Made by a program: the position numbers and the translations under genes. 64,000 bases of DNA from Plasmodium malariae. Its lineage: Eukaryota > Apicomplexa > Aconoidasida > Haemosporida > Plasmodiidae. The DNA lies in the NCBI RefSeq assembly GCF_900090045.1, contig NC_041785.1:620001-684000 (forward strand), in the 5' to 3' direction. Below, piece by piece: positions 33,114-44,914 of this stretch; position 1 is the first letter of the stretch, and every line of letters starts with the position of its first letter. Below the pieces are notes generated by a model. It was not told the DNA's origin, ran no database searches, and was given only the letters and a program-made list of their open reading frames with translations.

Positions 33114-34244
33114 CATTTTAGTGACTAGTTTAAAATGTCAAATGGAGCAAGGCCCTCGAAGGTTATTTATTTTATTATCCCTAAGCTGAAGAATGGAAAC
33201 ACATGAATACATTGTCTATGTACTCATTTTTATACGTATGTACTTGTACATGTGCACACATTTTTTTTTAAAACCGCGTAAATGTATAAAAACGTACATT
33301 TATTTTTGTTTGAAAGGGAATGCGATTTTAATGGTATTTGGAAGATTAGTTAAATAAAACTTGTTATAATGAACATTGTTAACATCTCAACACATTTAAG
33401 AGAATATTTCTCCGCAACTCTGTTACTTTGTGTTCCCCATTATTATACTCTGTTACAATATGTCTCACTATAATTACTGTTTATTTTCATTTTCTTTTTT
33501 TGTGAAAAGGAAAAATAATAAAAAAAATAAATTCAACCATTATTAATATTCACATGAATTAGCTTAAATTATATATATTTTTTAATGACTTTTTAAAAAT
33601 TGAAGACAGCACTTCGCGTCTTATTCAAATATTTTTACCTTTTTTTTTTCATTTTTTTTTTTTTTTTAATTTTCCTTATTCTTTTATCATTTGTTCATAT
33701 TCCCTTTCATCAAAACGGTCAACGTACATTTTTGCGTAAAATGAAGTCATTAAAAATATTTATTCTTATATACATTGTATATGATAAAAGAATAACTGCA
33801 ATTTTTTAATAATTTATTTTCAACAACAGCTTAAACAAAAAAAAGTACTGCGTAGTTTTTTTTTTTTTAAAAAAACATTTCACAGTGTGATATCATAAAA
33901 AGAAAATATTTAAGACGAAATGAAAAAACATAGGAAAATAGAACGCAAGAATAGGCAGTTCAAATTTCGGAAAAACATGCAAACAAAATGAAGCATAGGT
34001 AGACCTAAACCCACTAAATCACATAGACATTGACAAAAGAAACAGCAAAAAAATGAAAAGCTAAACGGATGATAAAAGAGCAGCTAAACAGATTACTATA
34101 TTAATGCTATACTATTGCTATACTATTGCTATACTACTGCTAAATAGGCATTTAAATAGTATAACTTTTTACCAGATTTGTAATACGATAAACACGAATG
34201 TGTGCTCATCGCGCACATCTCATTATTTAGCATTGGCGCAAACA
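33114..34244. other. Convergent intergenic region with 11-bp repeat
   Basis: Shared 3' region of the nucleoporin (+) and the 803-residue gene (-). T and A homopolymers at about 33650 and 33860. An 11-base unit TGCTATACTAT is repeated three and a half times at about 34105-34142. No gene recognised. Confidence 0.65.
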
Positions 34245-36656
34245 TCAGTCCACACAAATATCACTAAAGATGGAGTACTTGTTATAATACAACTTTTCAA
34301 TGCTCTTTGCCGTATTGTAGTCCCCAAATATTTTCAAAAGCAAAGAAGAGCATTCAATTAATTTTTTTACAAAATCCTGATCGAATTGATCTATTTCTTG
34401 GTTTGCCCAAAAGATAGAGGCCTTTTGTAAATTATCTAAAATTTCTATATTTTTAATTTTTTTTTCAAAAACGTCCATCCAGAATGTAGTAATAATATGA
34501 ATAATACCTTCAATATCTAATTCATTTTTTCCTTTTGATTTTTCCCAAATATTGCTTTTGGGGATTTTACTATCTACTAGCCATCTATTACCATATTCTA
34601 AATCTAAAATTTTTTCAATGATGGGTGTTAAATGTGTGCATAACATATGAAATATGTTTAATATAATATCTAGTATAACATACTCATTATTAATATATAT
34701 ATCGCTTTGCATGTTCATCAATAAAGAATGAATTAAATTAGAAGGATATATTCTTCTGTTATTTTCATCAATCTTTAATTTAAGTATAACATCATCATTA
34801 ATATTATGACTACTTAATAAACTGTGGGCATTTATAATAATATTTTCACTAGAGTTGTACAAATTACGATATATTATATTTCCAATGTTCCATGATATAT
34901 ACAAATAGGAATTTATTGGAATATTATTTGAATAATTATTACCATGCATATAACAAAAAAAATTACGTGCTGCGGTAATATTAATATTTGTGAAAGTATT
35001 TTTCCTACTTATACACAAACTATTGGATGTAGCATTTCTTTTTTTTAACAAATAAAAGTTTTTATCTTGTATATTTCTTCTAAAATCTTCATGATTTAGA
35101 TAAATTAGGGCATTACTATCTATATTACGCACTTTCCTATTATTTTTTAAACTAATTAAATTATCTGCCATTTTTGCCTTGTCCATATTATATGACTTAT
35201 TTATCATTTCTTCTACAGCATTAGAATATAAGGATAGTGAATTATTAGTTTTCAAAAAATTCAAAAAATTCGAGAAGCATTTCTGATCTCTTGTATCATC
35301 CTCATCATAATCATATTCCATTGATCTAAAGTCAGCTGGGTTTATCAAATCTTCATTTGAATTATTTTCCTGTGATGCATTATTTTGAAGGTATAGACAA
35401 AATTGCCTTATTACATTTATACTACACTGATAAATAATATTCATATTCGGATCTATATTATCTTTATTAATACTATATTTATTAATAATATTAACTGTTA
35501 AAGCCCTACAATCTAATAGTTTAATAGGTGGATAATAGTAATATTCTAAGATATGAAATACGGCTGTACATTCATTAAAAATTTCCACATTTTTAATAAT
35601 AGTGTATTTAGAAGTATTCTTAATATTACATTTTATTTTGGAATTCACACTATTGATGTCCCAAAATATATTTAAATAACATGACTCGTTCATAAAATTA
35701 TATTTACAAAAACCGTTGATACTTGAAAACATACCATCACTGTTACAACCAAATTCGCTACAACGTAAAGGGGATATTTTTTCACTCGGCAATTCTACCC
35801 AATTTCCTTCTGTTAATACAGCTGATTTTATCCCTTTACTATCAGACAAATTTAAAGTTTGTCTAGTGAAATTTATAATTATAATATACAAAGACTTATG
35901 TGCCTTCCTCAATCTCTTTTTCCATTCATAATTTTTTATGTTTATTATAAAGCTTAATGGCAAATTTTCCATTATGTCTTCATTTCTGTAAGTGCTATAT
36001 AACAGCTTATCGTTTAACAGTGCCTCCTCCTCCTCATAATCATCATTGTTATTACTATTATTGGTACTATTATTATTATTATTATCATTTAAATTATAAT
36101 TATTATTGTCACCTTTTTTTTTTTTATCATTGTGTTTCATGGAATTACTCAAATTTATCCTTTTTAGTTTTTCCTTTTCTTCTATGCTTCTGATATGTAG
36201 TATTTTTAATAATCCTTTTTTCAGTTTTTTCTTGTGATATTCTATAAATCTTCTCCCTTCATCTGTTTCTAAAATGTTTATATAAAATTTACTGTTATAT
36301 GTGTTATCAAAACTATGTTTTACTATAAAATAGTTTTGTTGAGACAATATCTGTTTCTTATCATTCTTAATATTCATGCCTAAGACAGCAGAAGCCGTAT
36401 TATCGCCTAATAAAGGAATATCAAAACGTGCATTCAAAATATATTCTTCATTATTTATTACAACACAATATTGTAAAATTCCATAAAAATTTCCCATAGT
36501 TTTTGTAAATTTAGCTATGCATTTCTCTTCCTTCTTATCTTTTAAACATTCCGGTGGATTAAGTAACCATATACCATGTTTAACTGAATGCATATATCTA
36601 TAAAACGCACAACTTGTTCCGTTCAATATCCTTATTTCACATTCTCTGTTTTCCAT
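34245..36656 (-). CDS. Conserved-looking protein with two possible aegerolysin-like domains
   Basis: 803 residues, single exon, no signal peptide. Two segments follow the same beta-sandwich pattern. One is at ~8-110 (NGTSCAFYRYM, HGIWLLNPPECL, TMGNFYGILQYCV, FDIPLLGDNTAS). The other is at ~258-355 (FTRQTLNLSD, GNWVELPSEKISP, EFGCNSDGMFSS, LNIFWDINS). The order N-x-(T/S)...G-x-W-x-x-x-P, then G-x-x-x-G/Y, then a W/F-D/N strand, is reminiscent of the aegerolysin fold (Pfam PF06355), a family of small lipid-binding or pore-partner proteins. This is fold-level pattern recognition, not a proven homology. Between the domains lies an Asn/Asp insert (~190-225). The C-terminal ~300 residues are helical with no recognised motif. 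Its function is unknown. Confidence 0.85.
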   Translation of the reverse strand: MENRECEIRILNGTSCAFYRYMHSVKHGIWLLNPPECLKDKKEEKCIAKFTKTMGNFYGILQYCVVINNEEYILNARFDIPLLGDNTASAVLGMNIKNDKKQILSQQNYFIVKHSFDNTYNSKFYINILETDEGRRFIEYHKKKLKKGLLKILHIRSIEEKEKLKRINLSNSMKHNDKKKKGDNNNYNLNDNNNNNSTNNSNNNDDYEEEEALLNDKLLYSTYRNEDIMENLPLSFIINIKNYEWKKRLRKAHKSLYIIIINFTRQTLNLSDSKGIKSAVLTEGNWVELPSEKISPLRCSEFGCNSDGMFSSINGFCKYNFMNESCYLNIFWDINSVNSKIKCNIKNTSKYTIIKNVEIFNECTAVFHILEYYYYPPIKLLDCRALTVNIINKYSINKDNIDPNMNIIYQCSINVIRQFCLYLQNNASQENNSNEDLINPADFRSMEYDYDEDDTRDQKCFSNFLNFLKTNNSLSLYSNAVEEMINKSYNMDKAKMADNLISLKNNRKVRNIDSNALIYLNHEDFRRNIQDKNFYLLKKRNATSNSLCISRKNTFTNINITAARNFFCYMHGNNYSNNIPINSYLYISWNIGNIIYRNLYNSSENIIINAHSLLSSHNINDDVILKLKIDENNRRIYPSNLIHSLLMNMQSDIYINNEYVILDIILNIFHMLCTHLTPIIEKILDLEYGNRWLVDSKIPKSNIWEKSKGKNELDIEGIIHIITTFWMDVFEKKIKNIEILDNLQKASIFWANQEIDQFDQDFVKKLIECSSLLLKIFGDYNTAKSIEKLYYNKYSIFSDICVD

Positions 36657-37238
36657 CCTATTTTTATTCCTTTATATTCTTTTTTGTCCCTTTTTTTTTT
36701 TTTTTGTGTTATATTCCTTTTTACTTCTTTTTATTCCTTTTTTTCCTTTTTTATCTATTTCTTTTCTTCCTTTCTTTTTTTATCTTTTTTTTATTTAATT
36801 GTTATATTTTGTTCATTTAACTAAATAGGCCTTACTATTTTTGCAGTTAAGATTTATTCACCTTCATTCCCATATTAATACTTTACGTATTTCTCCTTTT
36901 ATATTGGATGTGTTTATTTCTTTTCATATTATCAAAATGCAAACATAATCGCACATATACAATACATGTATATTTGATAATTGTCTGCTTTTTGCCTTCA
37001 ATGTTTTCACAAAACGAAATTTGAACTTCTATTCAACGTGCTAAATATTTGAAAATAACTTTTTACTTGTTATGCTTTTCTTCTTTTTCTTTCTTAAATT
37101 TCTATTTAATGTGTATGTATATACAAATATACACTGCTTGTACAAGTTTATGCATATTTATACATGTATTCACTACTTTTACAAGTTTATGCAAAATTTG
37201 TACATATATACTGCTTGTAAACGTTTAAGCATATTTAT

Positions 37239-37278
<40 letters not shown>

Positions 37279-39933
37279 TGCATGTACAAGTTTACACATT
37301 CATGTTCATATATTCGACGCGCAAATTCGTTTAATCCGATCTTCTCTTTTTTTCCCCTTCTTTTGTGTTCAATTTCTCTTTTCGTGAAAACACGAAAGCA
37401 CGTTTTTTTTCCTGAAGGCACAATAAATATATACACACATACATAAATGAATAAATATATATATTTACATATATATATATAAAGACTTCTTTTTATTTTT
37501 TTTCTTGAAATTATTTAAACTTTGTTTTGCTTCGTTATAACTGTCCTATTGACATATACACAAGTTCATGTATTTTTTTTTAATGTGTATACTTTCTCAT
37601 TCTCTAAATTCATTCTTTCTTCCTTTCTATCCCCCCTTTTTTTTTTTTTTTTTTTTTTTTCTTTAACCTAATATGTGCTTATATATCTTTTCCAATATCA
37701 AATATATACAAGTTTTATTACCTTTTATTTACTAACATTTTAATATTCTATATATATTTCTGTCATCAATTCGTTTAATACTTACTGATTAATTAATGTA
37801 CTAATTCACGTTTACTCCATTAATAATTTATAGTTTTGTTATTTTTCTTTACCTTTTTTCGTAACTTTGACGTTATGCAAATGTATAAATCGTTTGATTC
37901 TATACATCAAGTAATTTTTTGAAAATATGTAAAAGAAGCTTACAAGTTGCATACAATCATTTTAAGTATATAGTGCTTTAAACTTGAAGTTATTCCATAT
38001 GGTACTAACTGGATAAAAACAAAAGAATAAAAATTATCACCTTCGCAAAAAATCTATTTGCAATTTTATAGGTAATTTTAAACATACAGATTCAAGATAT
38101 AGTATAAAAAATTTAAGGTAATGTATTTTTTTCAATTTTAAATATAAAAAATTATAGGAGGCGTACTTAAATCTTGAATATTATTAGTCAAAATGAGTAT
38201 ATAGCTGTTTACATTTAAATACCACAAGTTTTGAGAAAAAACATAGAACATGCTTACTGTCATGAATATATGCATAATTACATGCACACATATATATATA
38301 TACATAACGTCTAGGTGCCTTTTAAGCCCGGTGAGAAAAAATTAAATACATTTTTTCAAAAAGTACTTTTCTACAAAAATTTTTCTTATATGGTATACCT
38401 TATATAAATACAAAAATGAAAAAAAGAACAAGGTATATTTTCCTTTTTTGTAATAACAATTGTATACAAGTAGTACAGGTGTTGTATTTGCTTCATGCAT
38501 TTAGTAAGAGAAAGATTTAGCAGGCCTTTATATTTTTCCACCTTATTGAATATAATAACATTTCAAAAGAAAATATCACATTGAACGCTTTTTTTGAAAA
38601 ACAAATAAGGGAAATAAAACTTTAATATTTAAATAAAAATATTATAATCATATTATCACGGTGTATTTTTGAAAAAAATTACTTTAATGTGTAAATAGCG
38701 CTGTTTTTATTAATGTACATTGCAACCTTGTATCAAAGTGAAACACCAAAATTTTTAAAAGCAAAATAAACGTACGCGTACATATATATACGTACATGCA
38801 CACATGTACATTGTATTATATATACTTACACAAATAAATAAATTCACATAACATTCCTTTTCATGTGCAGTTTTCCAATTTCTTACAAGTAACCTTGTTT
38901 CTTTTAAATAACTCAGCACATTCCTTTTTCCTTTATAATTTCTTCATAAAACGAAAAAGAAAAGAGAGTGTATATACCTATTTGCAATTTCTCCTTAATT
39001 TAATGTAACAGTTGTTATTTATATTCCTTTTTAAATTTACACGTTTTTATCTTTTCGTTAACGCAAAGCGGGCACAAAGATTAAACATTATGATATTTAA
39101 ATTACATTTAAAAAAAAATGTATAATGCGTTATATATAATAAAGTTTCTAAATCATTTATAAAAAGGAAAATTAGTAATAATCAATAAATTCAACAATGA
39201 TTTTATATTTTTCTATAATGTTCTAAAATTAAAAAATATTGTTTGCTTTATTTATTTATATTAACATAAATTTTTCTTATATGTATGCCATATGATTTTG
39301 TATATATATATATATATATATATTACTAAGATCATAATAAAAAGATATGCAGAAAAAAAAAAAAAAAAAGATGAAATACATAAAAAAGAAAAAAAAGCTG
39401 TAAAACATAATGAATTACATCGTAGCATAAAAAATAAAAAGAAAGCAAAACAAAAGGTATATATGTTTACATATATATTTTATTTTTTTTTACTTAACCA
39501 CACTGCAAAAAATGAATGTTTCAAAAATTACACACATAAATCTATGTATATAAGAACGTATTAATGTATTATGCGATTAATGTATACATTTTATATTTCA
39601 AGCATACCTTGTACAATTTATCTTTTTTATTTTTTTTTTTATTTTGCACTTAATTTATATAACCATGCCTTAAATACGACGTCATCCTTTGTTTAAGGTT
39701 GACGTTTGAGCATTTCCATAGTGTGCATCCATAGCTCCCCATGCACATACGTATATATTATGTATATATGTGTAATTATATATATATACACATGAAGACA
39801 CGTATACAGGTATAGATATATACTAATAAGCGCACGTGCATTCCAGCTTGTACTTCTCTTTTCGATATATTTTTCCAGGGTGTAAATGTTCGTAAAAAAA
39901 AAAAAAAAAAAAGCCAACAATGGGTTTATCAAA
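36657..39933. other. 3.3-kb intergenic region upstream of the 803-residue gene
   Basis: Upstream of the 803-residue gene and downstream of the reticulon gene. It holds a poly-T/C tract (37636-37660), a long (AT)n tract (37243-37276) and several short AT microsatellites. A minus-strand stretch at about 37290-37425 (KREIEHKRRGKKEKIGLNEF) is slightly richer in GC than its surroundings and could be part of a transcribed leader. Nothing ties it to a coding exon. Confidence 0.6.
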
Positions 39934-40476
39934 CTAAATGCTTTTCTTTATATGATTTAGTTTTGGTATATTATCGAATAAATATTTTGCTTGCTCTTTT
40001 ATGTCAACATAATATGGGTGAACAATTTTACGTATCTTTGTTATATATACATTATTAATATAATTATATAAGAATATTGCCCACGTTAATAAATAAAATA
40101 AAACGCTAAAATTTACAAATGACAAAAAGTTTCCAATCGAATATATTATAATAATAAGAGTTACATTTTCCATTCTGTTCGTCCACAATAGGTATTTTCT
40201 TATTAATGTTAATTTATCATTTATAAAATCATATAAAAACACTATTAATCCTTCTATTAATTCTTTTGATACAATTTCTAATTTATCAGTCTCCTTATAA
40301 TCTGAAATCTTATGTACTTGTAAAAACACAAGAAGTCCACTTAATAAAAGTAACAAAATGGATAAGGTACATAAAACTTGTAAAAAAGTTTGATTGAAAA
40401 TGTATAGTAATATATACAACGCATTTATCGATGAAAATATCGATACGTTTACAATATTCTTTGAGTTCAAATTCAT
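39934..40476 (-). CDS. RTN1: Reticulon-like ER-shaping protein
   Basis: 180 residues, single exon. The layout matches a reticulon homology domain: a first long hydrophobic hairpin at ~11-53 (INALYILLYIF...LSILLLLLSGLLVFL), a ~65-residue hydrophilic loop (~54-103, containing KELIEGLIVFLYDFINDKLT) and a second hairpin at ~104-145. A short amphipathic C-terminal tail follows, ending NIPKLNHIKKSI, like the IPGLK-type end of animal reticulons. Such proteins insert as wedges in the outer leaflet and curve tubular ER. The small size equals little more than the domain itself, as in other apicomplexan members. The C-terminal KKSI is dilysine-like only in a loose sense. YOP1/REEP proteins are the main alternative, but the loop length favours reticulon. 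Confidence 0.75.
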   Translation of the reverse strand: MNLNSKNIVNVSIFSSINALYILLYIFNQTFLQVLCTLSILLLLLSGLLVFLQVHKISDYKETDKLEIVSKELIEGLIVFLYDFINDKLTLIRKYLLWTNRMENVTLIIIIYSIGNFLSFVNFSVLFYLLTWAIFLYNYINNVYITKIRKIVHPYYVDIKEQAKYLFDNIPKLNHIKKSI

Positions 40477-42453
40477 TTTCTCAAAATAAAAAATATGTAA
40501 AAATTAAAAATGGATGAAAATACTTTGCCCCTTAGTAGTACGCTTATATATATATATTATATGGAATTTCTGTTAAAAAGAAAGTTTTAAAAATAAAAAA
40601 AAACAAATGTAATTCACTAAAAACAAATAATACTGCGAAAGTAAAATTTCTTCCTAAAATAATAATTAAATAAAGAAAATTTGTTTTGCATTATACTTGT
40701 TGCGCATATTTTTTTTTTCTTTTCGTTAATATTAGCATTACATTTCATTACATCATTTTAAAGGAGTAATATTGTTAAAATATAAAAAAAAAATTAATAT
40801 AAATAATGTTAATAGTAATAAAATATAAATGATAAGCAAATATATTCAAAAAAAAATACAAAATGGGATGGTCACGGAAGCATAATTTTTTAGTGCTAAT
40901 ACGTATCATATTATTTTTATTTATTATTTTTTTTTTTTTTAAATATATTCGTTATAAGTTATTATATAATTATGCACATATAGCACTAAAAAAATATAGA
41001 TTTTTATTTTGAAAAAAATTGTTTTTAAAACAAACTTGTCGCACTTAATGAAATGTTTTCATTATTATTAAAAAAAATCACAGTATTCTTCAGAGAAAAA
41101 TATTATTTATTTTATATTTTTTTTAATTTTTTACCATGAACTAATTCCTTTGTGCAAACGCAGGGGTGTAAATTAGTATTAAATATTTTTATCATATATC
41201 AAAGAGGGTGTAATATCAAAAGAAAAATTTTGCCTAATTATTTATTTATATTACACACCTATAGGAAAAATTTAAATTACTACACCATTATTTTCATTAC
41301 AGAAAACTTTATTTTCAATAAATAGTACAAGTTCGAAAAATTGATATAGGAACTTTCTAAAAATAATAATAAAAACGTAAAAAAATAGGGAAAAAGGGGG
41401 AATAAAAGTAAACAAAAAAAAAGAACAAATATATACATATCTTTAACAGAGTATATAACAGTTTTTTTTTCTTTTCCTCTAAATAGGTTTTAACATATGC
41501 AGTTAAACGTTATACATCTTAATATGATGAACATTATGCGATGTATGTGAACATGGTATTATTATTTTTATGAAAGTTTTATTTGGTATATATTCTTAAT
41601 GAATGCAATGCATTATGTAGTTTAATAAATAATTTACCAAATAACAGATTATGATTTATAATGCTATTATATTTGTATATTCACTTTTTTAAACATAAAG
41701 GGTATTTTCTTTTCAGTGTTTTACACCATCAAATTACATACTCTAGTAATTATGCAGACATATTCTATAAGAGCCAAATATACCGCTGATCGTGGAATTA
41801 TACATAGACTAAATAACTGTGTTTTTTAATGTATGCATTTTTATACATATATTATGCACCTGCGCACACAAACTTATATATTTAATAAAAAACAAAAAGC
41901 CTTTTTCTAGGTAAATATTACTTTTTATAACGATACTCCTATTAATAATATTTACACAGTGAAAACTGTTATTATATAAATATATTGATAAAACAAGTAT
42001 TTGACAAATAATAAATGAAAAAAGAAAAAGAAAAAGAAAAAGAAAAAGAAAGAAGAAGAAAGAAAATAAGAAAAATAAAGAAGTGTATGTTCCAAATGAT
42101 TAAAATGCGAAAAAAAGAAAAAAAAAATTTATATACATTTTACCATTAAAATTGTGACATTTCGTCTTTCATTATTGTAATTAAAATATATATATATTAA
42201 TTAAAAAAGTACAAATTACAAATTCAAAATGAATCGAAATTAAAGCAGAATGAATTCATCAGTAAATTTTACATAATAATATATAAATAATATTATATAT
42301 ATATGAATATGTATGAATTTTTATACGTACACACTTTTTGCTATTTTTTATATCTAACACTAAACTTTTTTTTTCTGCTTTTGTGCACTTATCTACGATA
42401 AGAACATAATACAGAAAAATTATTCTTGTTCATATATTATATGAACTAAACTT
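40477..42453. other. 2-kb intergenic region between reticulon and GEX1-like genes
   Basis: Upstream of the reticulon gene and downstream of the GEX1-like gene. Very AT-rich with A/T homopolymers, and a GAAAAA hexamer array at 42017-42066. No coding or RNA gene recognised. It is not long or AT-rich enough to resemble a Plasmodium centromere. Confidence 0.6.
42017..42066. repeat. (GAAAAA)n purine microsatellite
   Basis: About five GAAAAA hexamers followed by GAA/GAAA units, about 390 bp beyond the stop codon of the GEX1-like gene. The complementary TTTTTC array lies at 46383-46407 on the other side of that gene. Confidence 0.8.
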
Positions 42454-42910
42454 TTAAAAACCTTCAACTGAGTAAAATTTTTTTATTTTTACATCTTGTT
42501 CATTTAAATCACAGAAGTCTAAAGTTGTGTTCTGGTTATCATTTTCTAAAATTATTGTTTCATTATTATTAGTGTTATCATCGGTATCCTAATTTAAAAA
42601 AAAAAATTAGTAAAAATTCGAATAAGTTTGTCCAGTTTTTGTTTCTTGTAAAGAGAAGTAAGAGGAACCATTTCAAAAGATATCCTTCCTCTTTTCTCTT
42701 TTTGTGCTTTTAGTACTTATTTTATTTTATTTTTTTATTTCATTACGAAATTTTTGATTCTGAATTCTCTCATTCGCATTCTTTCATTATGATTGTGCTC
42801 TACAATATTCGCTGAAATCAAATGAACAAGCATGAGTAAGGGTATGTATTTGAAGTGGCCAATTCACTGCTCATGCAGCTTTTTACACACATCATGTATA
42901 TACGTATGTG

Positions 42911-42942
<32 letters not shown>

Positions 42943-44883
42943 CGTGGGCAATGGCATGTGCATAGGAAAGTCCGTATGCGCGTATATGTGTATCCGGCAC
43001 ATTTATGAAATTTTTTTTACTGAAAGAGATTGGGCTTTCCGTATACGCCTTAATATTTGCTGGTGAAGGAAAATAATGGAAAAACATTGGGCGATTTTTT
43101 CTATGTAGCATTTTTATTCTTATTCCAATAGGTTCTTCATTTGGTCTAAATAAAATAAAGATGAAGTGGTATGATGAGTGTTTGGGCAGTAATTTATTTA
43201 GGTTCTTATTGTTTAACTTTATTTTATATTTCTTCATATATTGCATTTTTTCTTTTTCTCTATTTTGATGTATGTCCATTTTCCGTGTACTCGTCCATTT
43301 CCTTTGAAGTAAAATCCTCGCTAGCAAGGGAAGTCTCTGAGCTGCTATATTCAGAATCACTGCGTGAATCTGAAATTTTTGGTGCAATATTAAAGCAATA
43401 AAAGGAATAAGTGAATGTACGCATAAGTATATTTTTACATTTAATTATAAAGTTTATTAATATACACATTAGAGTGAACATATTAACATATGTGCGTATA
43501 TCATATACAATTTTTACTTATATTGAAATCTTCATCATCCATATATATAGAATCAAGATAGTCGTTATAATTTAACCATAAATTTAACACATTAACTAAG
43601 GTAATGAAGGAAAAACAGAAAGAAAAGAAAAAAAAATTACTAATAATTTTCTTCAAAAAAACTATACTTCTTTCTTTTCTTTTATTTATTTATTATTTTT
43701 TTTTTTTTTTTTTTTTTTTGCTGCACCTGTTTCTTGATCTATTTCTTGAATGCTTTTTTCGTTTTGTCTTTTTAATTCTCTAAAGGTGTTATGATGTTGT
43801 TCATTTTTTTCGACAAGTTTCTTTATTTGCCTCAGTTCTTCCTCTATTATTTTCACTGGTTCCCGGTATCTAACAGAAACATAAACAAACAATTAAATAC
43901 AAAAAAAAAAAAAAAAAAGAGGAAGCAAAAATTTAAACTATATGATAAATAAGTATAGTTTAAAATGGAATACTGCAAAATAAAATTTTCTAATTTTTAC
44001 GATATTATTGTGGTGATTAAAATTTTAAGACCAATCAGCACAAAAGTCTAAAAGAAAAAAAAAAAAAGAAGATATAAAACAAATAAAATTAAAGTAGTAT
44101 TAATCAATAAAAATAAAGATAAATAGACAATTTTTAATAATTATGAAAAGATATAAAATGAATTTGTGCAATAATGTATGAACATATGTACGCGTATAGA
44201 ATATCCAATAAATTTCAAGTTCATTTTTTTTTTTTTTTTTTTTAAATCCTTTTTACGTATCTTATTCCTTTCACTGAATAATTAACTAAATTCTCGTTAA
44301 CTCTCAGGAGCACGTATTTTTTAATGAGAGTAATTATTTTTTTGAAGATGAGTTCGGTTATACAACAAATAATCACACCTAAGGGGAATATGTGTTTTGG
44401 CACAAAAATACAGAGTGAGTCATATACATATATATATATATATGCATATAAGCACATACATGGACGCATATACGTACGCACACAAATTTATATATATATA
44501 TATATGTATAAATACATATATTGTCCTATTTCCTTTTTATGAACTGTCCGTTCAATAAGGTTTTCATTCTTTTCTTACAAAAAATAATTTTCCTCCTACA
44601 GGTATGCACATTACTGCGTGAAGTTATAAGTAGAACTAGTAATGCGATGAACAGATATATTACAATCAGCTTAAATCCCCTCACAAACTCTACAATATTT
44701 TTTAAAAAATAACCATTTTAATATAGTTATATGCAAAAGGGTATTTAATGTTTTTTTTTTTTTTATTATTGTTTACTAGTAATAGATTCATGATGATATT
44801 TTATTTTTAATAAAATTTGTATAATCTCGCTGAAGTCATTTTTAAGGCCTTGTAAAAAACTGTCAAATCTAAACAAGCAAAGC

Positions 44884-44914
<31 letters not shown>

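Noticed and set aside
37179..37436. Minus-strand 85-codon frame upstream of the 803-residue gene
   Set aside because: Half is (AT)n-coded YIYI repeats. The basic stretch could be transcribed leader but has no start or splice link to a gene.
41735..41825. GC-richer patch inspected as a possible tRNA
   Set aside because: No cloverleaf arms, no TTC-containing T-loop and no A/B box spacing could be drawn.
40477..42453. Centromere or telomere-associated sequence
   Set aside because: AT-rich but mixed in composition, without the kilobase-scale near-pure AT repeat core of Plasmodium centromeres; no telomeric heptamers or subtelomeric gene families.
42818..43387. 189-codon minus-strand frame as a stand-alone gene
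   Set aside because: Only its middle part (exon 10 of the GEX1-like gene, 43145-43021) has coding character; the rest crosses introns and (AT)n tracts.
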